Shown here piece by piece: positions 43,063-51,290 of a stretch of 64,000 nt of DNA; the stretch's first letter is position 1; every line of letters starts with the position of its first letter. The stretch comes from Streptomyces sp. S.PNR 29 (GTDB lineage Bacteria; Actinomycetota; Actinomycetes; Streptomycetales; Streptomycetaceae). The stretch is from positions 232,478-296,477 of the forward strand of contig NZ_JANUQM010000013.1 in NCBI RefSeq assembly GCF_030386795.1, read 5' to 3'. The position numbers were made by a program, and so were the translations under genes. The notes beneath the pieces are model-generated. The model searched no databases. It worked only from the letters and a program-made list of their open reading frames with translations, and was not told where the DNA came from.

Positions 43063-44079
43063 GTGGCGTCCAACCGGCCTGCCCCTGAGGCCCCGTTCGT
43101 GCCGAGCGAGACCTTCGCTTACCGCGGTTCCAGCACCGACGAGGGTCCGTGGGAGGAGTGGAACCCCACCGCGGAGTCCATTCGCCCCGTACGCGGCCGG
43201 CATCGCGTCGCCAAGCAGCGCGGCGGGCTCGCCCGCAGCTCCACCGTCCTGGGCGTCGGCGTCATCGCCGCCGTCGGTGCGGGCGGTATAGCGAGCGCCA
43301 ACACCGGCAAGCCGCCCGTGTCGATCTCCTTGCCCGACCTGCCTTCCGTGGGCTCCCTCATATCCGACGAGGAGGCCCCCCAGGGCTCCTCCACCCCGCT
43401 CAGCGACATCGGCGTGAACTCCGCCGACACCGAGCAGGGCGCGGGCGACGCCGGTGAGGCGCTCCGGGCGCGGATCATGGAGCAGGCCGAGCGGCAGCAG
43501 CAGCAGATCGAGAGCAAGGCCGCCGCCGAAGCCGCGGCCGCCGCGGAGAAGGCCGCCGCGGAAGCCGCCGCCAAGGCCGAGGAAGAGGCCAAGGCCAAGG
43601 CCGCCGCCGCGAAGAAGAAGGCGGAGGAGGAGGCCAGGAAGAAGGCCGAGGCCGAGCGGCTCGCCGAGCTGGCCAGGCAGTTCACGCTGCCGACCTCCTC
43701 GTACACCATCACCTCCAGCTTCGGGCAGGCCGGCTCCTACTGGTCCTCCGGCTACCACACCGGCCTCGACTTCGCCGCGCCCACGGGCACGCCGATCAAG
43801 GCGGTCCACAGCGGCACCATCACCGAGGCCGGCTGGAACGGCTCGTACGGCTACAAGACGGTGCTCACCCTCGACGACGGCACCGAGATCTGGTACGCCC
43901 ACCAGTCGTCGATCGGCGTCAGCGTCGGCCAGAAGGTCAACACCGGCGACGTCATCGGCCGCGTCGGCGCCACCGGCAACGTCACCGGGGCCCACCTCCA
44001 CCTGGAGGTCCACACCAGCGGCAGCAACTCGGGCATCGACCCCATGGCCTGGCTGCGGAGCAAGGGCCTCAACCCCTGA
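43063..44079 (+). CDS. M23-family peptidoglycan endopeptidase under riboswitch control
   Basis: 338 residues, GTG start behind GGAAAGGAG. A single membrane segment or uncleaved signal lies near residues 61-79. Residues 137-212 form a long alanine/lysine/glutamate coiled coil. The LytM domain follows with zinc ligands in HTGLDFAAP (about 231) and HLHLEVH (about 311) and the WYAHQSSI motif. It should cleave peptidoglycan outside the membrane. The upstream riboswitch links its synthesis to c-di-AMP, as for other Streptomyces wall hydrolases. Confidence 0.93.
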   Translation: MASNRPAPEAPFVPSETFAYRGSSTDEGPWEEWNPTAESIRPVRGRHRVAKQRGGLARSSTVLGVGVIAAVGAGGIASANTGKPPVSISLPDLPSVGSLISDEEAPQGSSTPLSDIGVNSADTEQGAGDAGEALRARIMEQAERQQQQIESKAAAEAAAAAEKAAAEAAAKAEEEAKAKAAAAKKKAEEEARKKAEAERLAELARQFTLPTSSYTITSSFGQAGSYWSSGYHTGLDFAAPTGTPIKAVHSGTITEAGWNGSYGYKTVLTLDDGTEIWYAHQSSIGVSVGQKVNTGDVIGRVGATGNVTGAHLHLEVHTSGSNSGIDPMAWLRSKGLNP

Positions 44080-44190
44080 GGCGCCCTCAAGTCTTCCGGG
44101 AGCGGTGAGGTGATCTCTCTCCCGGATGTTTACGAACCCTTGGCCGGACGCGTGGAATTCCCGCGTCCGGCCACGGTGTTGACGTAGAGC

Positions 44191-45135
44191 ATGACTTCTC
44201 TTCGCAAGCTGGGCCTGTCCGACCTCGAGGTCTTCCCGCTCTCCCTCGGCGGCAACGTCTTCGGCTGGACCGCCGACGAGGCGACCTCCTTCGCCGTGCT
44301 CGACGCCTACGCCGCCGCCGGCGGCAACTTCATCGACACCGCCGACTCCTACTCGGCCTGGGTCGAGGGCAACTCCGGCGGCGAGTCCGAGACCATCATC
44401 GGCAAGTGGGTCACGGCACGTGGCAACCGTTCGGACGTCGTGATCGCCACGAAGGTCAGCCAGCACCCCGAGTTCCAGGGCCTCACCGCCGCCAACATCA
44501 AGGCCGCCGCCGACGCGTCCCTGCGCCGCCTCGGCACCGACTACATCGACCTCTACTACACCCACTTCGACAAGCCCGAGGTGCCGGTGGAGGAGATCAT
44601 CGGCGCGCTCGACGAGCTGGTGAAGGCGGGCAAGGTGCGGCACATCGCCGCCTCCAACATCTCCGCCGAGCGGCTGCGGGCGTCGCTGGACTTCTCCGAG
44701 CGTGAGGGCCTCGCCCGCTACGTGGCGCTCCAGCCCCACTACAACCTCGTCTCGCGCGACACCTACGAAGGGGAGCTGCAGGACCTCGCCGAGCAGGCAG
44801 GGCTGGCCGCCGTCCCCTACTTCGCGCTGGCCTCCGGCTTCCTCACCGGCAAGTACCGGCCCGGTACGACGGTGGACAGCGCGCGGGCGGGCGGCGCCGC
44901 GAAGCACCTGGAGACCGAGCGGGGGCAGCGGGTTCTCGTGGCTCTGGACGAGGTCGCCCAGGCCCACGACGCCCCGGTCCCCACCGTGGCCCTGGCCTGG
45001 CTCGCGGCCCAGCCGACCGTGGCAGCGCCGATCGCCTCCGCGCGGACGGTGGAGCAACTGCCGGCGTTGCTGGGCGTGGGCGAGCTGACGCTGACGGAGG
45101 AGGAACTGGGGAGGCTGACGGAGGCGTCGGCCTGA
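44191..45135 (+). CDS. aldo/keto reductase
   Basis: 314 residues. Catalytic tetrad residues are visible: Asp and Tyr in NFIDTADSYSAW near residue 50, Lys in VIATKV near 90 and His in YYTHFDKPE near 125. The NADPH-binding end GVGELTLTEEELGRL and SASARTVEQL-type motif (IASARTVEQL) are present. It belongs to the large Tas/YajO-like group of broad-substrate reductases. It stands alone, converging with prsW. Substrate unknown. Confidence 0.93.
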   Translation: MTSLRKLGLSDLEVFPLSLGGNVFGWTADEATSFAVLDAYAAAGGNFIDTADSYSAWVEGNSGGESETIIGKWVTARGNRSDVVIATKVSQHPEFQGLTAANIKAAADASLRRLGTDYIDLYYTHFDKPEVPVEEIIGALDELVKAGKVRHIAASNISAERLRASLDFSEREGLARYVALQPHYNLVSRDTYEGELQDLAEQAGLAAVPYFALASGFLTGKYRPGTTVDSARAGGAAKHLETERGQRVLVALDEVAQAHDAPVPTVALAWLAAQPTVAAPIASARTVEQLPALLGVGELTLTEEELGRLTEASA

Positions 45136-45182
45136 GTTCCGGCTGATTCGCTGCGTCCGGTACGGGGCTGTACTACGTCCGG

Positions 45183-45274
45183 TGCGGTCGTACTACGTCC
45201 GCTGCGTCCGGTGCGGGTCGCGTTACGCCCGATGCGGGTCGCGTTACGTCCGATGCGGGTCGCGTTACGTCCGG
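45183..45274. repeat. 21-bp tandem repeat over the prsW-like stop codon
   Basis: TGCGGGTCGCGTTACGTCCGA repeats three times (45212-45274) after more degenerate copies from 45183. On the reverse strand each unit contains an in-frame TAA, so the stop of the PrsW-like gene is followed by two further stops in phase. Confidence 0.85.
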
Positions 45275-46575
45275 TACGGGTTGTACGCGGGATACGGCGC
45301 CGCCGGATACCCGTACACCCCGTACACCGGCCAGGGCGGCACAGCCACCGGGACGGGCGGAGCGGTCATCCTGGCCGCGTGATCCAGCGCGGGACGCGCC
45401 ACCTCACGGCGCCGCCACAGCTGCTCCAGCAGCTCCCGTTCCCGTACGACGAAGTCGGCGCCCGCCCGGCCGCGGCGCCCCCGGTGCCGCTGGAACGCCA
45501 GCGAAGTCGCGTACGCCTCGTACTCCGCCACCGCCCGCGCCGCCGCCTTCCCGGCGTGCCGGCGGGCGTACTGCCGGGCGATGCGCCGCGCCCGCATCGA
45601 GCCCAGCGCGAACGGCTCGGCCGGCGTCAGCCACCCGGCGACCGCGTACGCGGGCAACTCGGCCCGTACGGTCCTGAGCTCGCGCTGCCGGGTCCAGATC
45701 ACCAGCCAGGTCAGCAGGGCGAACGCGGGCACCATGAAGGCCGCGTACACGGCGAAGAAGCCGTACTCGCCGAGTGCCGAGGAGCCGTTCCACAGCGCGT
45801 GCATGCCCATCGCGAGCAGCAGGCCGGAGAGGGGCAGCAGGACGCGCCGCACGTGCTGCCGGTCCGCCGAGAGTGCCGAGATGCCGAAGCCGATGCCGGT
45901 GAGGACGGTGAAGAGCGGGTGGGCGAACGGCGACATGATGATGCGGACGAAGAAGGTCGCCGCGGTGACGGAGGCGATGCCGCTGCCGCCGGTGAGCTGA
46001 TCGGTGCCGAAGGCGGTGCCGAGGTAGAGGATGTTCTCCGTGAACGCGAAGCCGGTGGCGGTGACGCCGGCTATGACGACTCCGTCGACGACGCCGGTGA
46101 AATCACGGCGACGGAAGAGGAAGATGAGTAAAACAGCCGCCGCCTTGGCCGACTCCTCGACCATCGGGGCTATGACGGTCGCGCCCAGGGTGTCCGCGCT
46201 GGACGGGTCCGCGGTCGCCGTCGCTATCCATCTGGTCGCGAAGCTGTTGGCGACGATCGCTATCAGCGCCGCCGCGCAGGCGCCCCAGGCGAAGGCGAAC
46301 AGCAGGTTGCGCCAAGGGCCGGGCTCCACCCGGTCCAGCCAGCGGAAGGCGGCTATGAGCAGGGGCACGGGCAGGATCGCCAGGCCGAGGCCGACCAGGA
46401 AACCTTCCGTGCCGGTCTGTTCGCGCACCAGGGCGAGGATGACGAGACCGGAGAGCGTGAGCAGGGTGATCAGTGCGCCGTAACGCACCCATGTGCGGTG
46501 CCACCAGTGCGCGTGCCGTTGTGCGCCGCCGGCGGGACCGCTGGGGTGCGTCGGGTACGGGGGACAGGTGGCCAC
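45265..46575 (-). CDS. PrsW-family intramembrane metalloprotease
   Basis: 436 residues with about eight membrane helices. PrsW motifs are complete: APMVEESAKAAAV with the catalytic Glu pair, GFAFTENILYL, HPLFTVLTGIGFG and HALWNGSS. In Bacillus PrsW starts anti-sigma factor cleavage; Streptomyces members are not characterised. The C-terminal tail is cytoplasmic and rich in Pro/Tyr (VYGYPAAPYPAYNPYRT). It is followed by the 21-bp repeat. Confidence 0.88.
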   Translation of the reverse strand: MATCPPYPTHPSGPAGGAQRHAHWWHRTWVRYGALITLLTLSGLVILALVREQTGTEGFLVGLGLAILPVPLLIAAFRWLDRVEPGPWRNLLFAFAWGACAAALIAIVANSFATRWIATATADPSSADTLGATVIAPMVEESAKAAAVLLIFLFRRRDFTGVVDGVVIAGVTATGFAFTENILYLGTAFGTDQLTGGSGIASVTAATFFVRIIMSPFAHPLFTVLTGIGFGISALSADRQHVRRVLLPLSGLLLAMGMHALWNGSSALGEYGFFAVYAAFMVPAFALLTWLVIWTRQRELRTVRAELPAYAVAGWLTPAEPFALGSMRARRIARQYARRHAGKAAARAVAEYEAYATSLAFQRHRGRRGRAGADFVVRERELLEQLWRRREVARPALDHAARMTAPPVPVAVPPWPVYGVYGYPAAPYPAYNPYRT

Positions 46576-46617
46576 GGCATTGACCCTAACGACGGAGGGC
46601 GCCGCCCGCGACGGTGC

Positions 46618-47448
46618 CTAGTGCTGTACGGGACGCTGTTCGGGGTGGGGTACAGGGTGCTGTACGCGACGGAAGAGCAGGTCGTTCACGACATGTCCCT
46701 TGTCCAGTCCCTGGCCCTCGAAACGGGTCAGGGGGCGGAAGTCGGGACGGGGCGCGAAACCGCCGCCGGGCTGCGTGTTCTCGAAGTCCGGGTGCGCGGT
46801 GAGGACCTCCAGCATCTGCTCCGCGTACGGCTCCCAGTCGGTCGCGCAGTGCACGATGGCGCCCGGCCTGAGGCGGGAGGCGGCGAGGGTGAGGAAGTCC
46901 GGCTGGATGAGCCGCCGCTTGTGGTGCCGCTTCTTGGGCCAGGGGTCGGGGAAGTAGACGCGCAGCCCGTCCAGGGAGTCGGGGGTGAGCATCTCGCGCA
47001 GGAGGATGATGGCGTCGCCGTTGCCGACCCTGATGTTGGACAGTCCGTTGCGGTCGGCGAGGTTGAGGAGGTTGCCCTGGCCGGGGGTGTGGACGTCCAC
47101 GGCGAGGATGTTGGTGTCCGGGTCGGCGGCGGCCATCCGGGCGGTGGCCTCGCCCATGCCGAAGCCGATCTCCAGGACGACGGGGTTGCTGTTGCCGAAG
47201 AGGTCGGTGAGGTCGATCACCTGCCGTCCGTCGATGTCGAGCCCCCACTTCGGCCACAGCCGCTGCAGGGCGTCGGCCTGCCCGGAGGTCACCCGGCTCC
47301 GCCGCGGCTGAAAACTCCGGATCCGCCGCTCGAAGTGCGACCCGGCAGGGTCGGCCTTCGGCCCGTCGGGGAATCGTGGCTCGCCTTTGGGACGGACACG
47401 GCGGTCGGCGGGCTCGGGCGCTTCGGGAGCGTTGCGGGAGTCAGACAC
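46618..47448 (-). CDS. trmB: tRNA (guanine-N7-)-methyltransferase
   Basis: 276 residues from the GTG at 47448. It methylates G46 of tRNAs. The SAM site is LEIGFGMGEATARM, followed by LAVDVHTPG and the family hallmark VYFPDPWPKKRHHKRRL near residue 180. The end of the chain (DLLFRRVQHPVPHPEQR) is extended compared with E. coli. Reverse-strand TAAAAT lies 13 bases before the start and no ribosome site is seen. The 205-bp hairpin repeat begins 24 bases upstream of the start. Confidence 0.93.
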   Translation of the reverse strand: MSDSRNAPEAPEPADRRVRPKGEPRFPDGPKADPAGSHFERRIRSFQPRRSRVTSGQADALQRLWPKWGLDIDGRQVIDLTDLFGNSNPVVLEIGFGMGEATARMAAADPDTNILAVDVHTPGQGNLLNLADRNGLSNIRVGNGDAIILLREMLTPDSLDGLRVYFPDPWPKKRHHKRRLIQPDFLTLAASRLRPGAIVHCATDWEPYAEQMLEVLTAHPDFENTQPGGGFAPRPDFRPLTRFEGQGLDKGHVVNDLLFRRVQHPVPHPEQRPVQH

Positions 47449-47472
47449 AGTGGGGTCGATTTTACGGCGGAT

Positions 47473-47677
47473 GCCTGCGGCGGCCTGTGCGGGTGGGTGG
47501 GGGTGCGCCTTGCGCCCACGGGTGGGGGGTGGGTCGGGGCCGCGCCGGGGGGTGTCCGTCCTCGGTCCGGCGGGGCTGTCGGCTGGGGGGTGGGCGGTGA
47601 TGGACGCCGGCCGCTGCGGGCGGACACCCCCCGACACGGCCCCTTCTCGCCGTGGGCGGGTGCGCGTGGGTGGGGGT
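47473..47677 (+). repeat. dispersed hairpin repeat, copy 2 of 3
   Basis: 205 bases nearly identical to copies 1 and 3. Outer arms CGCCCACGG (47513-47521) and CCGTGGGCG (47650-47658) enclose 23-nt arms at 47536-47558 and 47621-47643, pairing 21 of 23. It ends next to the trmB promoter. Confidence 0.92.
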
Positions 47678-47700
47678 CCCCGCGCTCGATGCCGCCGCCG

Positions 47701-47745
47701 CTGCGGGCATGCGTGCCGCCTGGGGCGGCACGGGTGGGCGCTGGG
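47701..47745 (+). repeat. second repeat module with hairpin, next to copy 2
   Basis: CTGCGGGCATGCGTGCCGCC and GGCGGCACGGGTGGGCG form a perfect 8-bp hairpin (GTGCCGCC/GGCGGCAC). A related sequence, CTGCGGGCAGTCGTGCCGC then TGGGGCG, follows copy 3 at 53709-53735, so the two modules travel together in two of three places. Confidence 0.7.
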
Positions 47746-47882
47746 GGTACCCCCTGCTCGAAGAGCTTGGGGGAGGCACCCCGTCGAGCCGGGCTGCGCA
47801 ACTCCACCCGGGCACTGCAACGCCGGGCACGCAGTCAACGCCGGACCAGGTGACCCACCCCGCGCTGCAACCCCGGCCCGCC

Positions 47883-49094
47883 TCAGTCCCGGGCCAGCGC
47901 GGCCAGTGCCCTGTTCGCCACCTCCCGCCCGATCGGCAGGGACGCCGTCGCCGCAGGGGACGGGGCGTTCAGTACATGCACGGCATGGGCACCCTCGCGG
48001 ATGAGGAAGTCGTCCACCAGCGTCCCGTCCCGGAGAACGGCCTGCGCCCGCACCCCCGCAGCCGTCGGCACCAGGTCCTCCTCGGAAACGGCCGGCAACA
48101 GCCGCCGTACGGCCGCCGTGAAGGCTCCCTTCGACACCGACCGCCGCAGCTCACCAGCCCCGTACCGCCAGTGCCGCCGGGCTATCCGCCACGACCCGGG
48201 CCAGGCGAGGGTCGCCCCCAGCTCGCGCGGGCGGAGCACACCCCACCCGTATCCCTCCCGGGCCAGCGCCGGCACGGCGTTGGGGCCGATGTGGACGCCC
48301 CCGTCGATCCCGCGTGTCAGGTGCACCCCCAGGAACGGGAACGCCGGATCCGGCACCGGATAGACCAGCCCCCGCACCAGCTCGGGCCGGGCCAGCTCGT
48401 AGTACTCGCCCCGGAAGGGGACGATCCGCATACCGGGGTCGTCCCCGGTGAGGCGGGCTATCGCGTCGCAGTACAGGCCCGCGCAGTTGACCAGGACACG
48501 TCCGCGTACGACATCACCGCGCGCGGTGAGCACGGCGACCCCCACACCGGCCCGCCGGTCGATCCGCACGACCTCGGCCCCGTACCGGATCTCCGCCCCG
48601 GACGCGTGCGCCAGCTGCCGGGCGACACCAACGAAGTCGCAGATGCCGGTCGTGCCGACGTGTATCGCCGCCAGGCCGCGTACCTCGGGTTCGTACTCGG
48701 CGATCTGGGCCGCGCCCAGCTCCCGTACCGGTATTCCGTTCTCCCGGCCGCGCTGCACGAGCGCGTGCAGGCGCGGCAGCTCCGCGCGGTCCGTCGCGAC
48801 GATCAGCTTGCCGGTGACGGCGTGCGCGATGCCGTACTCGGCGCAGAACTTGACCATCTCGGCGGCGCCCCGGACGGCGTAGCGTGCCTTCAGGGAGCCC
48901 GGGCGGTAGTAGATGCCGCTGTGGATGACTCCGCTGTTGCGCCCCGTCTGGTGCCGGGCCGGGCCCGGCTCCTTCTCCAGCACCGTCACCCGTGTGCCCG
49001 GCGCGGCGCGCGTGATCGCGTACGCCGTCGACAGGCCGACGATTCCGCCGCCGATCACCAGCACGTCACAGTCGTATGCGATCTCCGGCCGCAC
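47883..49094 (-). CDS. lhgO: L-2-hydroxyglutarate oxidase (FAD-dependent)
   Basis: 403 residues from the GTG at 49094, selected because GGGAGGTGGAG lies just upstream; a frame start at 49124 lacks one. The FAD motif is VLVIGGGIVGLSTAYAI; the substrate region HQTGRNSGVIHSGIYY and the later GTTGICDF and FPFLGVHLTRGIDGGVHIGP are diagnostic of the LhgO branch of the DAO superfamily. It oxidises L-2-hydroxyglutarate, a by-product of malate dehydrogenase, to 2-oxoglutarate. It lies downstream of the NsdA-like gene on the same strand. Confidence 0.9.
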   Translation of the reverse strand: MRPEIAYDCDVLVIGGGIVGLSTAYAITRAAPGTRVTVLEKEPGPARHQTGRNSGVIHSGIYYRPGSLKARYAVRGAAEMVKFCAEYGIAHAVTGKLIVATDRAELPRLHALVQRGRENGIPVRELGAAQIAEYEPEVRGLAAIHVGTTGICDFVGVARQLAHASGAEIRYGAEVVRIDRRAGVGVAVLTARGDVVRGRVLVNCAGLYCDAIARLTGDDPGMRIVPFRGEYYELARPELVRGLVYPVPDPAFPFLGVHLTRGIDGGVHIGPNAVPALAREGYGWGVLRPRELGATLAWPGSWRIARRHWRYGAGELRRSVSKGAFTAAVRRLLPAVSEEDLVPTAAGVRAQAVLRDGTLVDDFLIREGAHAVHVLNAPSPAATASLPIGREVANRALAALARD

Positions 49095-49166
49095 CTGCTC
49101 CACCTCCCGGCTTCGATAGTGCACTGCGCCACTGACAATGCCTTCAAACCCGGGATGCCCCTGGGC

Positions 49167-50591
49167 TCAGGCCGGAGCCATCAGCAGGGGGCGTGCGCGT
49201 TCCCTCAGCTCGACCACGCGGGGTTCGTCGCCGTACGGCTCCAGCCGGTGGAGGAGGTCCTTGACGTACTCGGTGGTCCGGGCCGAGGAGATGCGTCCGG
49301 CGACCTCCACCGCCCGTACCCCCTGCTCGCAGGCCGCGTCCAGATTGCCGGACTCCAGTTCGGCGACCGCGGAGACCACCAGGCGCAGGCCGTGGGAGCG
49401 TACGAACTCCTCCGTCGGCTTCGACAGCGCCTGTTCCGTGAAGCGGCGGACCTGGCGTGGCGCCTTCAGGTCGCGGTAGCACTCGGCGGCGTCGGCGGCG
49501 AAGCGGTCGTAGGAGTAGAAGCCGAGCCAGCTGGGGTCGTTGTCGCCGGGGCGGGCGCGCTCCAGCCAGCTCTCCGCCGCGCGCAGCGCCCCGCCGGCCG
49601 CCTGGGCGTCACCCGCACGCGCGTGTGCGCGGGCCTCGACCAGGCGGAAGAAGCTCATGGTGCGGGCCGTGGCCAGGCCCCGGTTGCGCTCCAGGGCGGC
49701 CTGGGCGAGGTCCACGCCCTCGTCGCCGAAGCCCCGGTAGGTGGCCTGGAGGGACATGGAGGCCAGGACGTAGCCGCCCAGGGGGACGTCCGCCGCCGCG
49801 CGGGCCAGGCGCAGGGCCTGGATGTAGTAGCGCTGGGCTGCCTCCTGCTGACCCGTGTCGAAGGCCATCCAGCCCGCCAGACGGGTGAGCTCGGCGGAGG
49901 CGCCGAAGAGGGCCCGGCCGACCTCGTCCGAGTAGGAGCCGAGGAGCAGAGGTGCCGCCTCCACGCGCAGGCATTCGGGGACCATCGACGAACGCCAGTC
50001 GCCGCCTCCGTACTTGGAGTCCCAGCGCCTGGCGTCCTCGGCGGCCTCCCGCAGCTTCTGCACATCGCTGTGGCCGACTTTGATCGGTGCGCCGGGGCCC
50101 TCCGCCGGGTTCGCCTCGCGCGCCACCGAGCTGTCGGCCGGGGTTATCAGCCACCGTGAGGCAGGCGTTGCGTACGCGCTTACTGCGAACGATCCGGCCA
50201 GCGACTGCCAGATGCCGCCGGAACCGGCCCGTCGGCCGGCGAGGTCGAGGCGGTACAGCTCCGTGGCGGTCTTCACGGCCTGTCCGACGTCTCTGGGGAA
50301 GGCGAGTCCGACTTCGGGCGCGGGGTCCGCGTCCGCCAGGCCGATCTCGTGGAGCGGCACCGGGCGGCCGAGTTTCTGACCGATGGCGGCGGCGATGAGG
50401 TGCGGCGCCGCACCCTGCGGCACCATCCCCTTCGACACCCAGCGCGCCACCGACGTCTTGTCGTAGCGAAGTGTCAGACCGCGCTGCGCGCCAAGGTCGT
50501 TGACGCGTCGTGCGAGGCCTGCGTTGGAGATTCCCGCGAGGGCGAGAACGGCGCCGAGCTTTTCGTTCGGCCCGCGTTGCTCCCTGGACAT
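49167..50591 (-). CDS. NsdA-like TPR regulator of sporulation/antibiotic production
   Basis: 474 residues from the ATG at 50591, behind GAGGGG. The N-terminal domain (EKLGAVLALAGISNAGLARRVNDLGAQRG then KTSVARWVSKGMVP, residues 9-60) resembles a helix-turn-helix, and the remainder is a tetratricopeptide-rich superhelix. The arrangement and motifs such as WQSLAGSFAVSAYATPASRWL fit the Streptomyces NsdA family of negative regulators of development and antibiotic production (the S. coelicolor sporulation-associated protein at this locus, from memory). Its own promoter region is shared with the divergent asparagine-synthase-like gene. Confidence 0.8.
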   Translation of the reverse strand: MSREQRGPNEKLGAVLALAGISNAGLARRVNDLGAQRGLTLRYDKTSVARWVSKGMVPQGAAPHLIAAAIGQKLGRPVPLHEIGLADADPAPEVGLAFPRDVGQAVKTATELYRLDLAGRRAGSGGIWQSLAGSFAVSAYATPASRWLITPADSSVAREANPAEGPGAPIKVGHSDVQKLREAAEDARRWDSKYGGGDWRSSMVPECLRVEAAPLLLGSYSDEVGRALFGASAELTRLAGWMAFDTGQQEAAQRYYIQALRLARAAADVPLGGYVLASMSLQATYRGFGDEGVDLAQAALERNRGLATARTMSFFRLVEARAHARAGDAQAAGGALRAAESWLERARPGDNDPSWLGFYSYDRFAADAAECYRDLKAPRQVRRFTEQALSKPTEEFVRSHGLRLVVSAVAELESGNLDAACEQGVRAVEVAGRISSARTTEYVKDLLHRLEPYGDEPRVVELRERARPLLMAPA

Positions 50592-51290
50592 GCGCCACCC
50601 CTCGACACAGACGGCTGCCGCGCTGGCATAACCACGCGGCATTCGTAAACCCAGCGTAGTTCGCCGCATCCCAAGCGTTAAGGGGCATTCTTCCGGATGG
50701 CGGGATTGTGGTCCGTACTGAAGTGCGGTTCAGATACGGGCAGTTGCGGCGTGCTCCCGGTGTGTGGCCGTGCGCCTGTCCGTGCGCTCTTCTCCGGCCA
50801 TCGGCGGAACGGTTCCATGGCGGTGCGTGGGTCGGCCCGCTGTACTGGATCCAGTGGGCTGGGGGACACCGCCGCCTCCATCCCCGCGGGCGGCGGAACG
50901 GTCCGGGAGGCGTGCTCCGTCTCCCGGACTGCGCGCCGCCGGGTGCTGCGCAGAGCATGTACGGAGAGTGTTCAAACCTGCGCGTGTGTCGCCAATTTGG
51001 CTGAAAATCGACTCCGCCCTTTCTGGGTCATCACCGCTCCTACCATGGCAGTTGAGGGCGCGTTCGGCGTTTTTGGGGCGCGCAGAGGGGCGCATTCACG
51101 TCGCAGTCGCCTTGCCCTGGACGGGTGTTGAGGTGTCGCGTCCGGTGTTCGGGTGTCGTGAGGGTATCCGCGGGGGCGCATTCGCGGGAGCGCGAGCGGC
51201 TCTGTCGGCCCTCCGGAGCGCGCCCTTCATGGCAGCATGGGGAACCAGTTCGTACCGTGCACTGGTTGTCCACAGCCTGTGGAGGCGTCG
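50592..51290. promoter_or_regulatory. 700-base divergent control region with direct repeats
   Basis: No gene could be supported here. At 51124-51160 the words GGTGTT, GGTGTC, GGTGTT, GGTGTC occur at offsets 0, 8, 20 and 28, so a 17-bp unit repeats with a 20-base period. A second direct repeat, GGGGCGCATTC, is at 51087 and 51173. Both precede the asparagine-synthase-like gene; they are candidate binding sites, possibly for the BTAD regulator downstream (inference). Confidence 0.5.

Noticed and set aside
45182..45382. Forward frame encoding RCGSRYV repeats
   Set aside because: It is the translated 21-bp tandem array overlapping the PrsW-like 3' end, with no ribosome site.
50592..51290. Search for a lasso-peptide precursor or leader protease beside the cyclase-like gene
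   Set aside because: No short frame with a ribosome site and a Gly/Ala/Ser-start core peptide with downstream Asp/Glu was seen on either strand.
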